Source: M3007 sp964539805 | Lineage (GTDB): Bacteria > Bacteroidota > Bacteroidia > Chitinophagales > Saprospiraceae | Reading direction: 5' to 3' | Length of the DNA stretch: 64,000 nt | Assembly: GCA_964539805.1 (NCBI GenBank) | Contig: CAZIKN010000012.1 | Location: forward strand, 1 to 64,000 | Shown here: piece after piece, positions 27,001 through 34,976 of the stretch | Layout of the letters: each line of letters begins with the position of its first letter | Numbering within the stretch: the stretch's first letter is position 1 | Made by a program: the position numbers and the translations under genes | Notes under the pieces: model-generated | What the model was told of the DNA's origin: nothing | Seen by the model: only the letters and a program-made list of their open reading frames with translations | Databases searched by the model: none

Positions 27001-29286
27001 GACAATGAACTATGGTCAGTTCCACTTGTAGCAGGTGCATTTTCCGGACCAATTAATGTGAATAGTGATTTTTATGATTTAGCAGTTTTGGAACGTTCTT
27101 TCCCGGAATATGAAAAATCGCCAATTTCCGACTTGGCATTTTCTTGCAATGATGAAATTATTATTTGCACAAAGGGCAGAGCAGATGAAGTTTACTTAAA
27201 TTTTGCGGGGTATGCCCACAATTCAACTGTTTGGCGTATTGCATTGAATAATATTATAGGGCCAATGCAAAAATATTATGTAGGTCAGCATTGGATGCGA
27301 ACCAACACCTCAGGGGGCGTTGACATTGGATATGGGTCGTTTGATCCTTCAATATCGCCCGTTCCAACAGTTGTTGATGACAAAATTTGGGTGACAGGCG
27401 ATGCATTGGTTTTCCCGAATCAACCTACGGTATATGGACTTGCTGGATTGCCTTTTTTGGGTAATACCTTTACAAATGTAGTAGATAATAGTATATTGAT
27501 TGATGCCGACGGTTCCGGGGCAAGCGTGGTAAAAACTTACTATGGTGATGTTGAAATTTTCAAATGTTTGGCTTGTCCTGCCTCTGTACCACCAGAATGT
27601 GATTCTATTTCAGCATTTGTTACACCCGTAAAATTCTTCCCGGGACAGCAAAAAAAAGATTGTTGCTATCGTTTGTGGATTGATAATCAAGTAGATGACT
27701 TTTTCTCTTCTGTAAATATTCAGGTGATAGAAGGTGCCACAATGAATATTCCAGGAGATATTACGGTCAATAATGTTGACGGGTGGAGTTTACAGTCTTT
27801 TATAAACGGCATTTCTGCTGAGGTAGGTCATAATTCTGGTGATATACCCATTGGTCAATCAAATCCTGCAAATATTTGCCTAAGCAATATCAGTCAGCCC
27901 GAACAAGTACTCGTGGTTCAATACCTAAACGATCAGGGTGAGACTGAATGTAGTGACACCATACGCCTCAAATGCGACTACTGTGCCTACGTTATCCGCG
28001 ATACCATCAAGTGTGGTAGCGGCAGCCAACGCACCCTCACCTTCTGCCTTGACGCAGCCGACAACCTTGGCTATTCCATTGAGTCCGTAGTGTTTATGCC
28101 TCCGCCCGGTATCACCTTCACACCATCGGCATTCAGCGTATCACCGCCACTGTCACCCACCGATCCGTGCAGAACCTTCACGGTGGCCGTTGACCTCGGC
28201 ACCACCAACCCCAACGGCCAGCTTTGCTACGGCATCACCGTACACGAAGGGGATGTAGCGGCCGGCGACCCACCCCTGCGCTGCTGCATGATTAAGGCCT
28301 GCACCGACCTACCCGATTGCCTCTGTGACAGCACACGGACCTACGCAACTTTCAGGCCCGCCAAACCGCTCTCGGATGGCCTCTGCTGCTATGACATAAC
28401 GCTGAACCAGCCCCCCGGTGAGTTTGTAAATGTACAGACCGAGCTGATCTCGGCAGGCAGCGTATTCAGTGCAGTTGGTAGCGGAGCAGGCTGGAATTCC
28501 AGTTTCCTCAGCGTGCCAAAGGATATTTGGTGGACTCCCAACCCCGTGCAGACCTTACCGGCCATTGCAACACTGCCAACGGTGTGCTTTGCAGGCACTG
28601 CTCCGCAGATGCTCGAAATAGCCTGGATGACCGATGACAGCGTGTTCTGTTATGACCAGCTACAGTTCAATTGCTCCGATGGTGATTGCGCCATTTTTGA
28701 TTCTTTGTCCATGACCTGCAATGTGATCGGGGGTACTGCGGTCAGCTTCAGTTTCAATATCACCAACAACAGCGGGCAAACGATCACTCATGCCGCTTTG
28801 GTCAATGTGACCCCGACAGGCATCATCACCGGAAGTACGGTGTTCCCCTTGGGCAGTTTGGCCGACGGCGCAACGACGCCGACGCTGACAACCACGCTCA
28901 ACAACGCGGCTGGCACTCAGGTTTGTTTTCAGGTCAATTTGTACTACCAAAATCCGGATAACAAATTGGACATCAAAGACTGCTGCCTCACGGACGAAAT
29001 GTGCTTCACTGTGCCCCGTTGTACCCTGCAAAACTTTAACCAGCCCATTGTCTTTTTCCCAAATCCTACACGGGACGAGCTGACACTGATGTTTGAGGGC
29101 GGTGCCCCTGCCAACGGCTACCTGCGTGTTCGCGATGTATCAGGCCGTTTGATGTTCGAGGAAGCTGTATTGGTCGGTGCTGTTTCGCACCGTGCCTACA
29201 TGGAAAAATACCCATCGGGACTGTATTTCGTTGAATTTGTGGAAAATCAGCGCAGAATTTGGTCGGATAAGGTGGTGAGGCAGTAA
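24088..29286 (+). CDS. Giant T9SS-secreted multidomain adhesin-like protein (LamG, PKD, HYR, propeller)
   Basis: 1,732 residues. The signal peptide ends GLQLNAQ (22). Domains in order: a concanavalin/LamG-like lectin fold (about 45-225; DDQWHHVAATRNGVNLAVYIDG, IDEVRVWDVPRSLEQI); a PKD domain (about 270-345; SWNFGDPNSSNNTST, HTYATAGTYSVCL); HYR-type repeats (about 350-605; TDNLAPIIQNCP, STDNCG, GSTVVTYTATDRCNNTATC); a Cys-rich segment; a propeller-like region (about 770-1150; GLAIDGNDNVYVG); three or more Cys-rich beta-sandwich units homologous to those of the next gene (about 1165-1630); and a T9SS type A sorting domain (VFFPNPTRDEL ... GLYFVEF ... DKVVRQ). It is probably a cell-surface adhesin or carbohydrate-binding protein. 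The propeller region is much richer in A+T than its flanks, a sign of segment exchange. Confidence 0.9.
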   Translation: MRKLLPLFTFLLCALGLQLNAQCTDGSATGNRCLDFDPNANNGGGPDYVQPVNAPLTLDPNFTIECRFRMPSTNTGTNPRRLLALSGSGNQFQLLEIGGRIHIGRQPVSGTNLTSPVGLTTDLYRDDQWHHVAATRNGVNLAVYIDGVLKWSNAGFSGNLALSLFRVGAPSGTLTNATWQGRIDEVRVWDVPRSLEQINATRNCPLNGNEAGLKLYYKLDQGIAAGNNATVTLATDLAGGDNDGTLQNFLRSGSASNWVCGDADFCACAANFTFTVDNCGKVTFLNTTPLTPPPPFSWNFGDPNSSNNTSTQSSPMHTYATAGTYSVCLTAGTGPSACTTCKTVQVSSVDNQGPSLRCLDISLQFNNGTSGPQTIFPQMFLDGVLTDNCCPDNSLTLNLQGQLVYTCDDVCKEPKQVFLIATDCNGNTSVCQPFVSSFDNDPPVARCKNATVILNANGVATMQPSEVNNGSTDNCGIESSSVNIGNFSCPPPTVPCPFTQTVVLTVTDYCDKSSTCTAQVTVTDNLAPIIQNCPSNISVSVIPGQTSATATWTAPVATDNCPGSILTSSHASGSSFPIGSTVVTYTATDRCNNTATCSFTVTVAGSQNCECGFANMLFNSGPAPQQIICGQSFFSLGCPDGKTYNVTGTFSCLPVGTNCTASGLTWNLVNASNVSVASGTFTSGAFNIPINGTVMNTAGTYTMTISGTCGTNKCTCVVRFVSDGCPPSGDFPGFQCGQAIFGCFSGWTDPNHYWNLLDNDPTPLNGLVKNDVVLALADIRKHIDALPYTNPSSNWASLPPKYMHPDWITSKMGQVFGLAIDGNDNVYVGATALYGQLKPGNLPGAGPGTIYKLNALTGAPSVWANLPNSLTNNGNIRSGLGDLAYDPDHNTLFVSNFHDGRIYRLDMAGTIMQVFDPPLGEPLIPGQGFFDPMSTNSTAKLGQRIWGIGYHNNRLYFGVWVEAQGSVNPTRDNELWSVPLVAGAFSGPINVNSDFYDLAVLERSFPEYEKSPISDLAFSCNDEIIICTKGRADEVYLNFAGYAHNSTVWRIALNNIIGPMQKYYVGQHWMRTNTSGGVDIGYGSFDPSISPVPTVVDDKIWVTGDALVFPNQPTVYGLAGLPFLGNTFTNVVDNSILIDADGSGASVVKTYYGDVEIFKCLACPASVPPECDSISAFVTPVKFFPGQQKKDCCYRLWIDNQVDDFFSSVNIQVIEGATMNIPGDITVNNVDGWSLQSFINGISAEVGHNSGDIPIGQSNPANICLSNISQPEQVLVVQYLNDQGETECSDTIRLKCDYCAYVIRDTIKCGSGSQRTLTFCLDAADNLGYSIESVVFMPPPGITFTPSAFSVSPPLSPTDPCRTFTVAVDLGTTNPNGQLCYGITVHEGDVAAGDPPLRCCMIKACTDLPDCLCDSTRTYATFRPAKPLSDGLCCYDITLNQPPGEFVNVQTELISAGSVFSAVGSGAGWNSSFLSVPKDIWWTPNPVQTLPAIATLPTVCFAGTAPQMLEIAWMTDDSVFCYDQLQFNCSDGDCAIFDSLSMTCNVIGGTAVSFSFNITNNSGQTITHAALVNVTPTGIITGSTVFPLGSLADGATTPTLTTTLNNAAGTQVCFQVNLYYQNPDNKLDIKDCCLTDEMCFTVPRCTLQNFNQPIVFFPNPTRDELTLMFEGGAPANGYLRVRDVSGRLMFEEAVLVGAVSHRAYMEKYPSGLYFVEFVENQRRIWSDKVVRQ

Positions 29287-29359
29287 GGATAGGATGAACG
29301 ACTAATGGAGCCTGATGTGGGTGTTTCATAAGTGTGTTTCCAAATAATTGAACGGAATT

Positions 29360-29430
29360 TAATGTTGAAATGTGGTTAACTGATAGGATGACAGGCAATC
29401 ATCCTATCAGTTAACCACATTTCAACATTA
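29360..29430. repeat. 32-bp perfect inverted repeat between the two giant adhesin genes
   Basis: The arms at 29360-29391 and 29399-29430 are exact reverse complements (32 of 32) around a 7-base loop (CAGGCAA). It lies 73 bp after the first adhesin's stop and 30 bp before the second's ATG. As RNA it would be a very stable hairpin, so it may terminate or attenuate readthrough. It lacks the T-run of a standard terminator, and is unusually long and perfect. Confidence 0.85.
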
Positions 29431-29460
29431 TCAATCGCCTATAAATTCAAATAAATCATT

Positions 29461-32400
29461 ATGCTTTTCATAAAAAACCGTACTTTACCTATCTGCTTTT
29501 ATGTATTCCTGATATCCTTTTTTTTGTTGCTCAACAGTCGTCAGGCAATTGCCACTGTACTAAATCTAAACTATACCTTCTCCACAGCCACTGCGGGCAC
29601 CACTGTAACCGTCACCTGGACAACGGACAATCCGTTGGACATGGTAAACATTTCATTGGTACAAATATCCATTTTTACGGCAGTACAAGGCCTGATTAGC
29701 CAACCCAATTCCGGGTCAGCCTCCTTTTTCATTAGTAATGTACACCCAGCAGGGCAATACCAGTTTTACATTGAAACAGTTGATCGAAGTTTTTGGCATT
29801 ACGGCCCTCTTTTTGATCTGCTACCCGCCAATGCCTGCTGCCAAAACCAAGCTGCCTTTCTTGCTGCTGCCCAGCAGGGCTTCAACGTTTTGGAGCAAAA
29901 ATGCGGCATCGCCCTTGCCCCAAAAGCATTGAGTGATTGCCAGCAAACCACCTATACCTGGGGCGATGGCGGCAGCACAGGCCCGCTCACGGGCAACGCC
30001 ACGGCCAACCACCTCTACACCCATCCGGGTTTTTACGATTTGTGCGCCAAAGTGCAGGAAATCAACGAAATGGGAGTGACTTGCTTTACGTATGATACCT
30101 GCTGGCAGGTCTGCGTCACCTGTGATACGTGCAAGATGCCAACGTTGCAAGATATGTGGGTCAAATCTCCTGCCACAACAAGATATGATGGCGGCAATAA
30201 TTCTTATGCCCAAATCTACGCCGATGCCATTGGCGATTTTTATACAATCGGCACTTACACAGGTGTTTTTGATAATGGACCAGATCCAGATTTTGCCAAT
30301 AATGGAGATATGGATTGCGTGATAGCGAAGTACAAAAATGATGGCACCTTAGTACCCAATTATACCTTTGGCATTGGTGGAACAAACAGAGAAGTAGGCG
30401 CAGTGATAGCACCCCATCCGACAGGCGGGTTTTACGTTGGAGGGATTTCCTGGAGTCCATCCATAAACCTTCCCTCTCCCGGCGGCGGTTCCGGTATCCT
30501 CTTGACCAATACCAGTATTCAACACATTTTTTTGGCACGTTATGCCACAGATCGAACCCTGCTTTGGGGCTTTGGAATGAGCGGTGCGAACAACACGCAG
30601 ATCAACGACATTGAAACTGACGCAAGCGGCAATTTATACATTACAGGCTTAGCCGATGCCGCACTCAATTATAATCCTTTGGGTACGCCAGCCATACTCC
30701 CTGCTAATGGCCATGCATATATCGCCAAATACGACCCAAATGGCCTGTTGATTTGGGTACGGCTGTTCAATGCGCCTTACGGGCTTAACCTGACACTTGA
30801 CGTTGCCAATCAGGTTTACATCTGCGGTGAATTTTTTAGTACGCCCATGTTGAGCGGCCACCCTGTACCGGGAGCAGGATTTCCCGCTATGGGCCTTTTT
30901 ACAACGGCAACGGGTTCTGGTACCCCCTTTGTCGCAAAATTCAATTCAAACGGCGATTTTCAATGGGCATTTGCCCTTCAAAGTGCTTCAAAAAACAGTT
31001 CAGGTGCTAATTATGGGATTGATGCCAACAATAATGGATTATATGTAGGCGGAAGCGTGAGCGCAGGTATTCCTATTGATTTTAACCCGAGAGGTACCCC
31101 TAACTTGCAAACACTGTCGAGCAATCAGGCCAATTTTATCGCCCGATACAACACCGCTACAGGGTTATTGGAAAAATTTGCCTTAAATGGCGCGGACAAA
31201 GGATTACTGAATGTGACAACAGGACAGGATGGAAAAGTTTATTCAGGTGGTTTGGCTGGTGCTACTCAGGGGCCGAGAGGGCTGTATGTCAATATATTCG
31301 ACAAAGATTTGGCATTGCTCAAATCGCTCCGACCGGGCAACTTGGGCAGTACAGCTGAGGTGACTTGGGCCGTAGCACCCGATCCTTTTGGCGATTTTGC
31401 CATCAGCGGCGTATTTCGAGAGTCGCCCTTTGATGCCGATCCACAAGCCAACGACGGCCCGGAATTTACTTTCAGCGACGGCTTACCGCATTTGCTTATC
31501 GGAAAATACACCTGTGATTGCCCCGGCTCGGCCCCCACCATTTGCAGTCCCTGTGACAGCATTTCCGCCAATTTTATCAATAAAACCAAGGGGAAAACAT
31601 GTTGTGGAGGCTTGCGCCTGAACAACCTTTTGGCCAATACCTTTTCGGGCATACAGATCAATATCGTTTCTGGCGGCACCCTGCCCATACTGAACGTAAA
31701 CCCTCAAACAGGTTGGCAGATCACAAATTTTATTGACGGCCAATCGGTGAACCTTGAGCCCACGGGCGGCGGCCCCATTCCCATAGGCTTTAGCAACACC
31801 GCGTTTATTTGTTTTGAAAACCTGAGTGCAGCCGAGCAGGTGGTAGAGATCAAGTATTTCAGCCTAAAAGACAGCGTCCTGTGTCGCGACACGCTCCGCT
31901 TTCAATGTGATTATTGTGTAAAATTCAGCCAGGATAGTGTTACCTGTAAGGGCTTTGACAAGCGCGAACTCACCTTTTGCGTGTCTGTGCCACTCACTCA
32001 GGATTGGCACGTCAATTCTTTGATTTTGGCCTCGCCAGTTTCAGGCATCACGTTCAACCCGAGCGCGTTTCCCATGCCCAATATTGCGCCCGGGGCGACA
32101 TCCTGTACCTACACCACCACAATAAATATCGCCACAGGTACGGTGTTGCCCGACACCCTGTGCATCAAACTCACCGCACACCAAATGGACATCACACAGG
32201 GCAAGCCGCCCGGTGAGTGCTGCATGACCGAAGCCTGTGTGCCAATGCCCGATTGCCTTTGTGATAGCACTTGGGCCACTGCGCAAAGTATTGGTTTTAA
32301 AGGGGATACCTGCTGCTGGAAATTCAGCCTAACCAACCCAAACGGTGTTTTTAACAGCATAAACACAGAAATTGTAACGCCCGGCGTAGTGTTCAGTACA

Positions 32401-33252
32401 CTCGGCGGTGCGCCCGGCTGGATGCTTGACTTTAACTCCGTTACCGATGTAAACTGGCTGCCACAAACACCTCAGGGCAGCTTTATCCAAAACGGTTATG
32501 CGCTGCCCGCCATCTGTTTCGGGGAGGCCTCCCCGGGCTCTTTTGTGTCGCCCTTTGAAGTGGCCTTTACCTGGACTACGCCCGAGGGCATCAGCTGTGA
32601 CACCACGCTTGAACTCGAATGCCCGTGGATGGAAATGGGGCTTTCTGATTGCGTCATTTTGGATTCAGTGCGCTTCAAATGTCCGCCTGCCAGCGGTTTG
32701 CCTTTCCAACTCACCGTGGAAGTCATAAACAACAGCTTTGCGCCCGCCTTCCATGCCGAAAAAGTGACTTTTGTGCCGCTCAGTCCTGCTGGCCTGAACA
32801 TCAGCCCGGCCATGACCAATGTGAACATTCCGAATGGCAGCTCGACCAACGTAACCGTGGACATCACGGGGCCGATACCCACGGGTTCGCTGTTGTGCTT
32901 CATGGCTATCTTACATGACCTTGACGCACAGGGCAATGAACTCAACTGCTGTTCCTCCGATACTTTTTGTTATCAGATGCCTTTTTGCCCTTTCTTCAAT
33001 ATGAATGATCCCGTAATGCTGTTCCCCAACCCAACACGCAACTATTTTGGCATTTATCTTTCAGAAAATGCCCCAGCCGACAGTCGCATCCGCTTGCTTG
33101 ATGTCTCCGGTCGAGTAGTACTTGAGCAACCCATAGAAGTGGGTGCCGTATCACATCTGATTTCATTGGAAACCTGTCCTTCAGGTCTTTATTTCGTGGA
33201 GTTTTTGGAAAAACAAAAGCGAATATGGTTTAATAAGGTAGTAAGACAGTAG
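29461..33252 (+). CDS. Giant T9SS-secreted protein with PKD-like and propeller domains, paralogue of the upstream gene
   Basis: 1,263 residues. The signal peptide ends at about SRQAIA (31). The N-terminal beta domain (about 35-120) is followed by a PKD-like segment (about 155-215; TYTWGDGGSTG, NHLYTHPGFYDLCAKVQ), then a long propeller-like region of SBBP type (about 240-690; repeated phrases such as GNLYITGLADAALNYNP and FVAKFNSNGDFQWAF). The C-terminal half (about 700-1170) has Cys-rich beta-sandwich units that align with the neighbour (CDSISANF, CCGGLRL, FQCDYCVKF, CCMTEACVPMPDCLCDST). The end is a T9SS type A sorting domain (LFPNPTRNYFG ... GLYFVEFLEKQKRIW ... KVVRQ), nearly the same as in the neighbour. 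It is a tandem duplicate in its C-terminal half with an exchanged N-terminal half. Confidence 0.9.
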   Translation: MLFIKNRTLPICFYVFLISFFLLLNSRQAIATVLNLNYTFSTATAGTTVTVTWTTDNPLDMVNISLVQISIFTAVQGLISQPNSGSASFFISNVHPAGQYQFYIETVDRSFWHYGPLFDLLPANACCQNQAAFLAAAQQGFNVLEQKCGIALAPKALSDCQQTTYTWGDGGSTGPLTGNATANHLYTHPGFYDLCAKVQEINEMGVTCFTYDTCWQVCVTCDTCKMPTLQDMWVKSPATTRYDGGNNSYAQIYADAIGDFYTIGTYTGVFDNGPDPDFANNGDMDCVIAKYKNDGTLVPNYTFGIGGTNREVGAVIAPHPTGGFYVGGISWSPSINLPSPGGGSGILLTNTSIQHIFLARYATDRTLLWGFGMSGANNTQINDIETDASGNLYITGLADAALNYNPLGTPAILPANGHAYIAKYDPNGLLIWVRLFNAPYGLNLTLDVANQVYICGEFFSTPMLSGHPVPGAGFPAMGLFTTATGSGTPFVAKFNSNGDFQWAFALQSASKNSSGANYGIDANNNGLYVGGSVSAGIPIDFNPRGTPNLQTLSSNQANFIARYNTATGLLEKFALNGADKGLLNVTTGQDGKVYSGGLAGATQGPRGLYVNIFDKDLALLKSLRPGNLGSTAEVTWAVAPDPFGDFAISGVFRESPFDADPQANDGPEFTFSDGLPHLLIGKYTCDCPGSAPTICSPCDSISANFINKTKGKTCCGGLRLNNLLANTFSGIQINIVSGGTLPILNVNPQTGWQITNFIDGQSVNLEPTGGGPIPIGFSNTAFICFENLSAAEQVVEIKYFSLKDSVLCRDTLRFQCDYCVKFSQDSVTCKGFDKRELTFCVSVPLTQDWHVNSLILASPVSGITFNPSAFPMPNIAPGATSCTYTTTINIATGTVLPDTLCIKLTAHQMDITQGKPPGECCMTEACVPMPDCLCDSTWATAQSIGFKGDTCCWKFSLTNPNGVFNSINTEIVTPGVVFSTLGGAPGWMLDFNSVTDVNWLPQTPQGSFIQNGYALPAICFGEASPGSFVSPFEVAFTWTTPEGISCDTTLELECPWMEMGLSDCVILDSVRFKCPPASGLPFQLTVEVINNSFAPAFHAEKVTFVPLSPAGLNISPAMTNVNIPNGSSTNVTVDITGPIPTGSLLCFMAILHDLDAQGNELNCCSSDTFCYQMPFCPFFNMNDPVMLFPNPTRNYFGIYLSENAPADSRIRLLDVSGRVVLEQPIEVGAVSHLISLETCPSGLYFVEFLEKQKRIWFNKVVRQ

Positions 33253-33323
33253 TAGGTTGAAGCATATTCGAGGCCTGCTGCGCAGCTGCTCGAAAACCCC
33301 AATGTGGCACATGATAATTTTCA

Positions 33324-34745
33324 TCATTCAAATAGGGCATCCATATCCAAGGCATCGTGTACCAATTGCATAGAGTATTCATTGGGGGCCAGACCGTGTG
33401 CCGCAATAAAAGTGAGGAGCACTGTTTTTTTGGTACCGCTTTCCGTCTTAAAGGTTTGGATTTTATGTCGAAGACTTTCTGCATAAGCCTTGGTAATGGT
33501 GTATGCAGTGGTCGAAAATTTTATTTCACAAAGGTTGATCACCCGGTCTTTTCGATCTATTACTAAGTCAATTTGTGCGCCTTTTTCAGCATTTTTGCTT
33601 CGCCAGGCAGATATTTCGGTATAAACGCCTCCTATACCTAAGTATCTTTTGATGCAGTCAATGTGGTTGCGGCAAATGTATTCAAAAGCATAACCACTCC
33701 ATGCCTGCCATTTGGGGCTGTCCGATTGGGACAACCACGCACCCGCGCCCTCAGCCTTAGTCCCTTTCATAAAAGTGAGATAAAACAGGGTAAAAGGATC
33801 AATCAATTGATAAATAAGCGCCCTTCTGCTGCTGCCAAAGGGAAAATATTGCCGGATAAAACCAGACTGTGTCAGTTCGTCTAATATCATACTGGTATTA
33901 CCGCTGTCGGGCAAATTCGTAATGGCCAAAATTTCCTTACGGGTCAATCCTTTGCCTTTCAGGGCAATGGCTTCCACCACAGCGGTGTGTCGCTCATGGC
34001 GCTCAAACAACGACCGGTACAGGTTTTCATATTCCGTGGTCAGCAGCCCGCTGGGAGAAAAAAACATCCTGTCCACGTTTTGTGACACACTGCGGTTGAC
34101 CTGCACATTTTCAAGGTAAAATGGGATGCCACCCATCGTCATATATAACTCAATGAGTTGATAACGGTCATAAGTAGCGCCTTTTGAGCGCAAAAAAGCC
34201 TCTGTTTCCTGTAAGGTAAAGGGACGCAGAATAATGCGTTCCGTGAGGCGATTATGCAGTCCGCCCCGGTCATTGATCAGTTTTTTAAGAATCCAGGCAG
34301 CTGCAGAGCCACAGACAATGAGCAAAATATCGTGCCTTGCGCTCGCCCAACTGTTCCAGAAATGCTCCAAAGCAGAAACAAAACCTGATTGAGGCGTATC
34401 CAACCATGGTAGTTCGTCCAAAAATACCACTTTCTTGCCAGGCGGACGGGATTCCAAATAACGCCTCAATTTGCCAAATGCCTCAAACCAGCTTTTGGGC
34501 GGTTTGTTGCCTTCGCCGGGATCGAATGATTGCAGGGTATCCTGAAAATTGAGCAGCTGTTGTTTCAGATTCGACCGGGCCTGGCCGGTCAATTGAAAAT
34601 GAAAACGATCCTCGAAAACGGTACGGATCAAAAAAGTTTTGCCAACGCGCCGTCTGCCATACACCGCTACAAATTCGGATTTCGGAGACTGGAAAAGGGC
34701 ATTTAGCAACGCTGCTTCTTCTTTTCTGCCAATAATATTCGCCAT
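33324..34745 (-). CDS. AAA-type ATPase of the ATPase_2/DUF234 class
   Basis: 473 residues from the ATG at 34745 (MANIIGRKEE), the usual family start. The P-loop is VYGRRRVGKT (about 25-34), the Walker B is VVFLDELPWLD, and a helical domain with TMGGIPFYLENV follows. A winged helix (KGLTRKEILAITNLPDSGNT) comes next. The C-terminal part contains a PD-(D/E)XK-like nuclease fold (QIDLVIDRKDRVINLCEIKFS). Proteins of this class are common, often multicopy, and of unsettled role; a toxin-like or mobile nuclease role has been suggested. The promoter is covered by repeated palindromic sites, pointing to tight regulation. It is head to head with a truncated mfd. Confidence 0.85.
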   Translation of the reverse strand: MANIIGRKEEAALLNALFQSPKSEFVAVYGRRRVGKTFLIRTVFEDRFHFQLTGQARSNLKQQLLNFQDTLQSFDPGEGNKPPKSWFEAFGKLRRYLESRPPGKKVVFLDELPWLDTPQSGFVSALEHFWNSWASARHDILLIVCGSAAAWILKKLINDRGGLHNRLTERIILRPFTLQETEAFLRSKGATYDRYQLIELYMTMGGIPFYLENVQVNRSVSQNVDRMFFSPSGLLTTEYENLYRSLFERHERHTAVVEAIALKGKGLTRKEILAITNLPDSGNTSMILDELTQSGFIRQYFPFGSSRRALIYQLIDPFTLFYLTFMKGTKAEGAGAWLSQSDSPKWQAWSGYAFEYICRNHIDCIKRYLGIGGVYTEISAWRSKNAEKGAQIDLVIDRKDRVINLCEIKFSTTAYTITKAYAESLRHKIQTFKTESGTKKTVLLTFIAAHGLAPNEYSMQLVHDALDMDALFE

Positions 34746-34756
34746 AGATACAGTGC

Positions 34757-34852
34757 AATTTGGCTGCAAAGATATAAAAAAGGGCAGTTCCAGCCAAATT
34801 GATATAGCAAATTGGCTGGAATTAATATTTTTAACACCGTTCCAGCCAACTT
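34757..34852. promoter_or_regulatory. Promoter of the AAA ATPase overlaid with four TTGGCTG(GAA) sites
   Basis: On the minus strand TTTG (34799-34796) and TATCTTTG (34775-34768), 20 bp apart, form a near-perfect Bacteroidota promoter for the ATPase gene. Copies of one motif lie around it: TTGGCTG at 34761-34767 (between the -7 box and the start codon), TTCCAGCCAA at 34789-34798 (covering the -33 box), TTGGCTGGAA at 34813-34822 and TTCCAGCCAA at 34841-34850. Copies two and three form an inverted pair. They look like operators for a repressor, perhaps the ATPase protein itself through its winged helix. Confidence 0.7.
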
Positions 34853-34976
34853 GAATGCGTTTTGGCTATTTGTTTGCTACTGCCTGCATTTAGTAACGAT
34901 GAAATAATAACTTCCTGCATTAAAAGCGCCCTCCCCATTGCATACCATCTTTCTGCGTCGTTCCTTTGCACGCATT

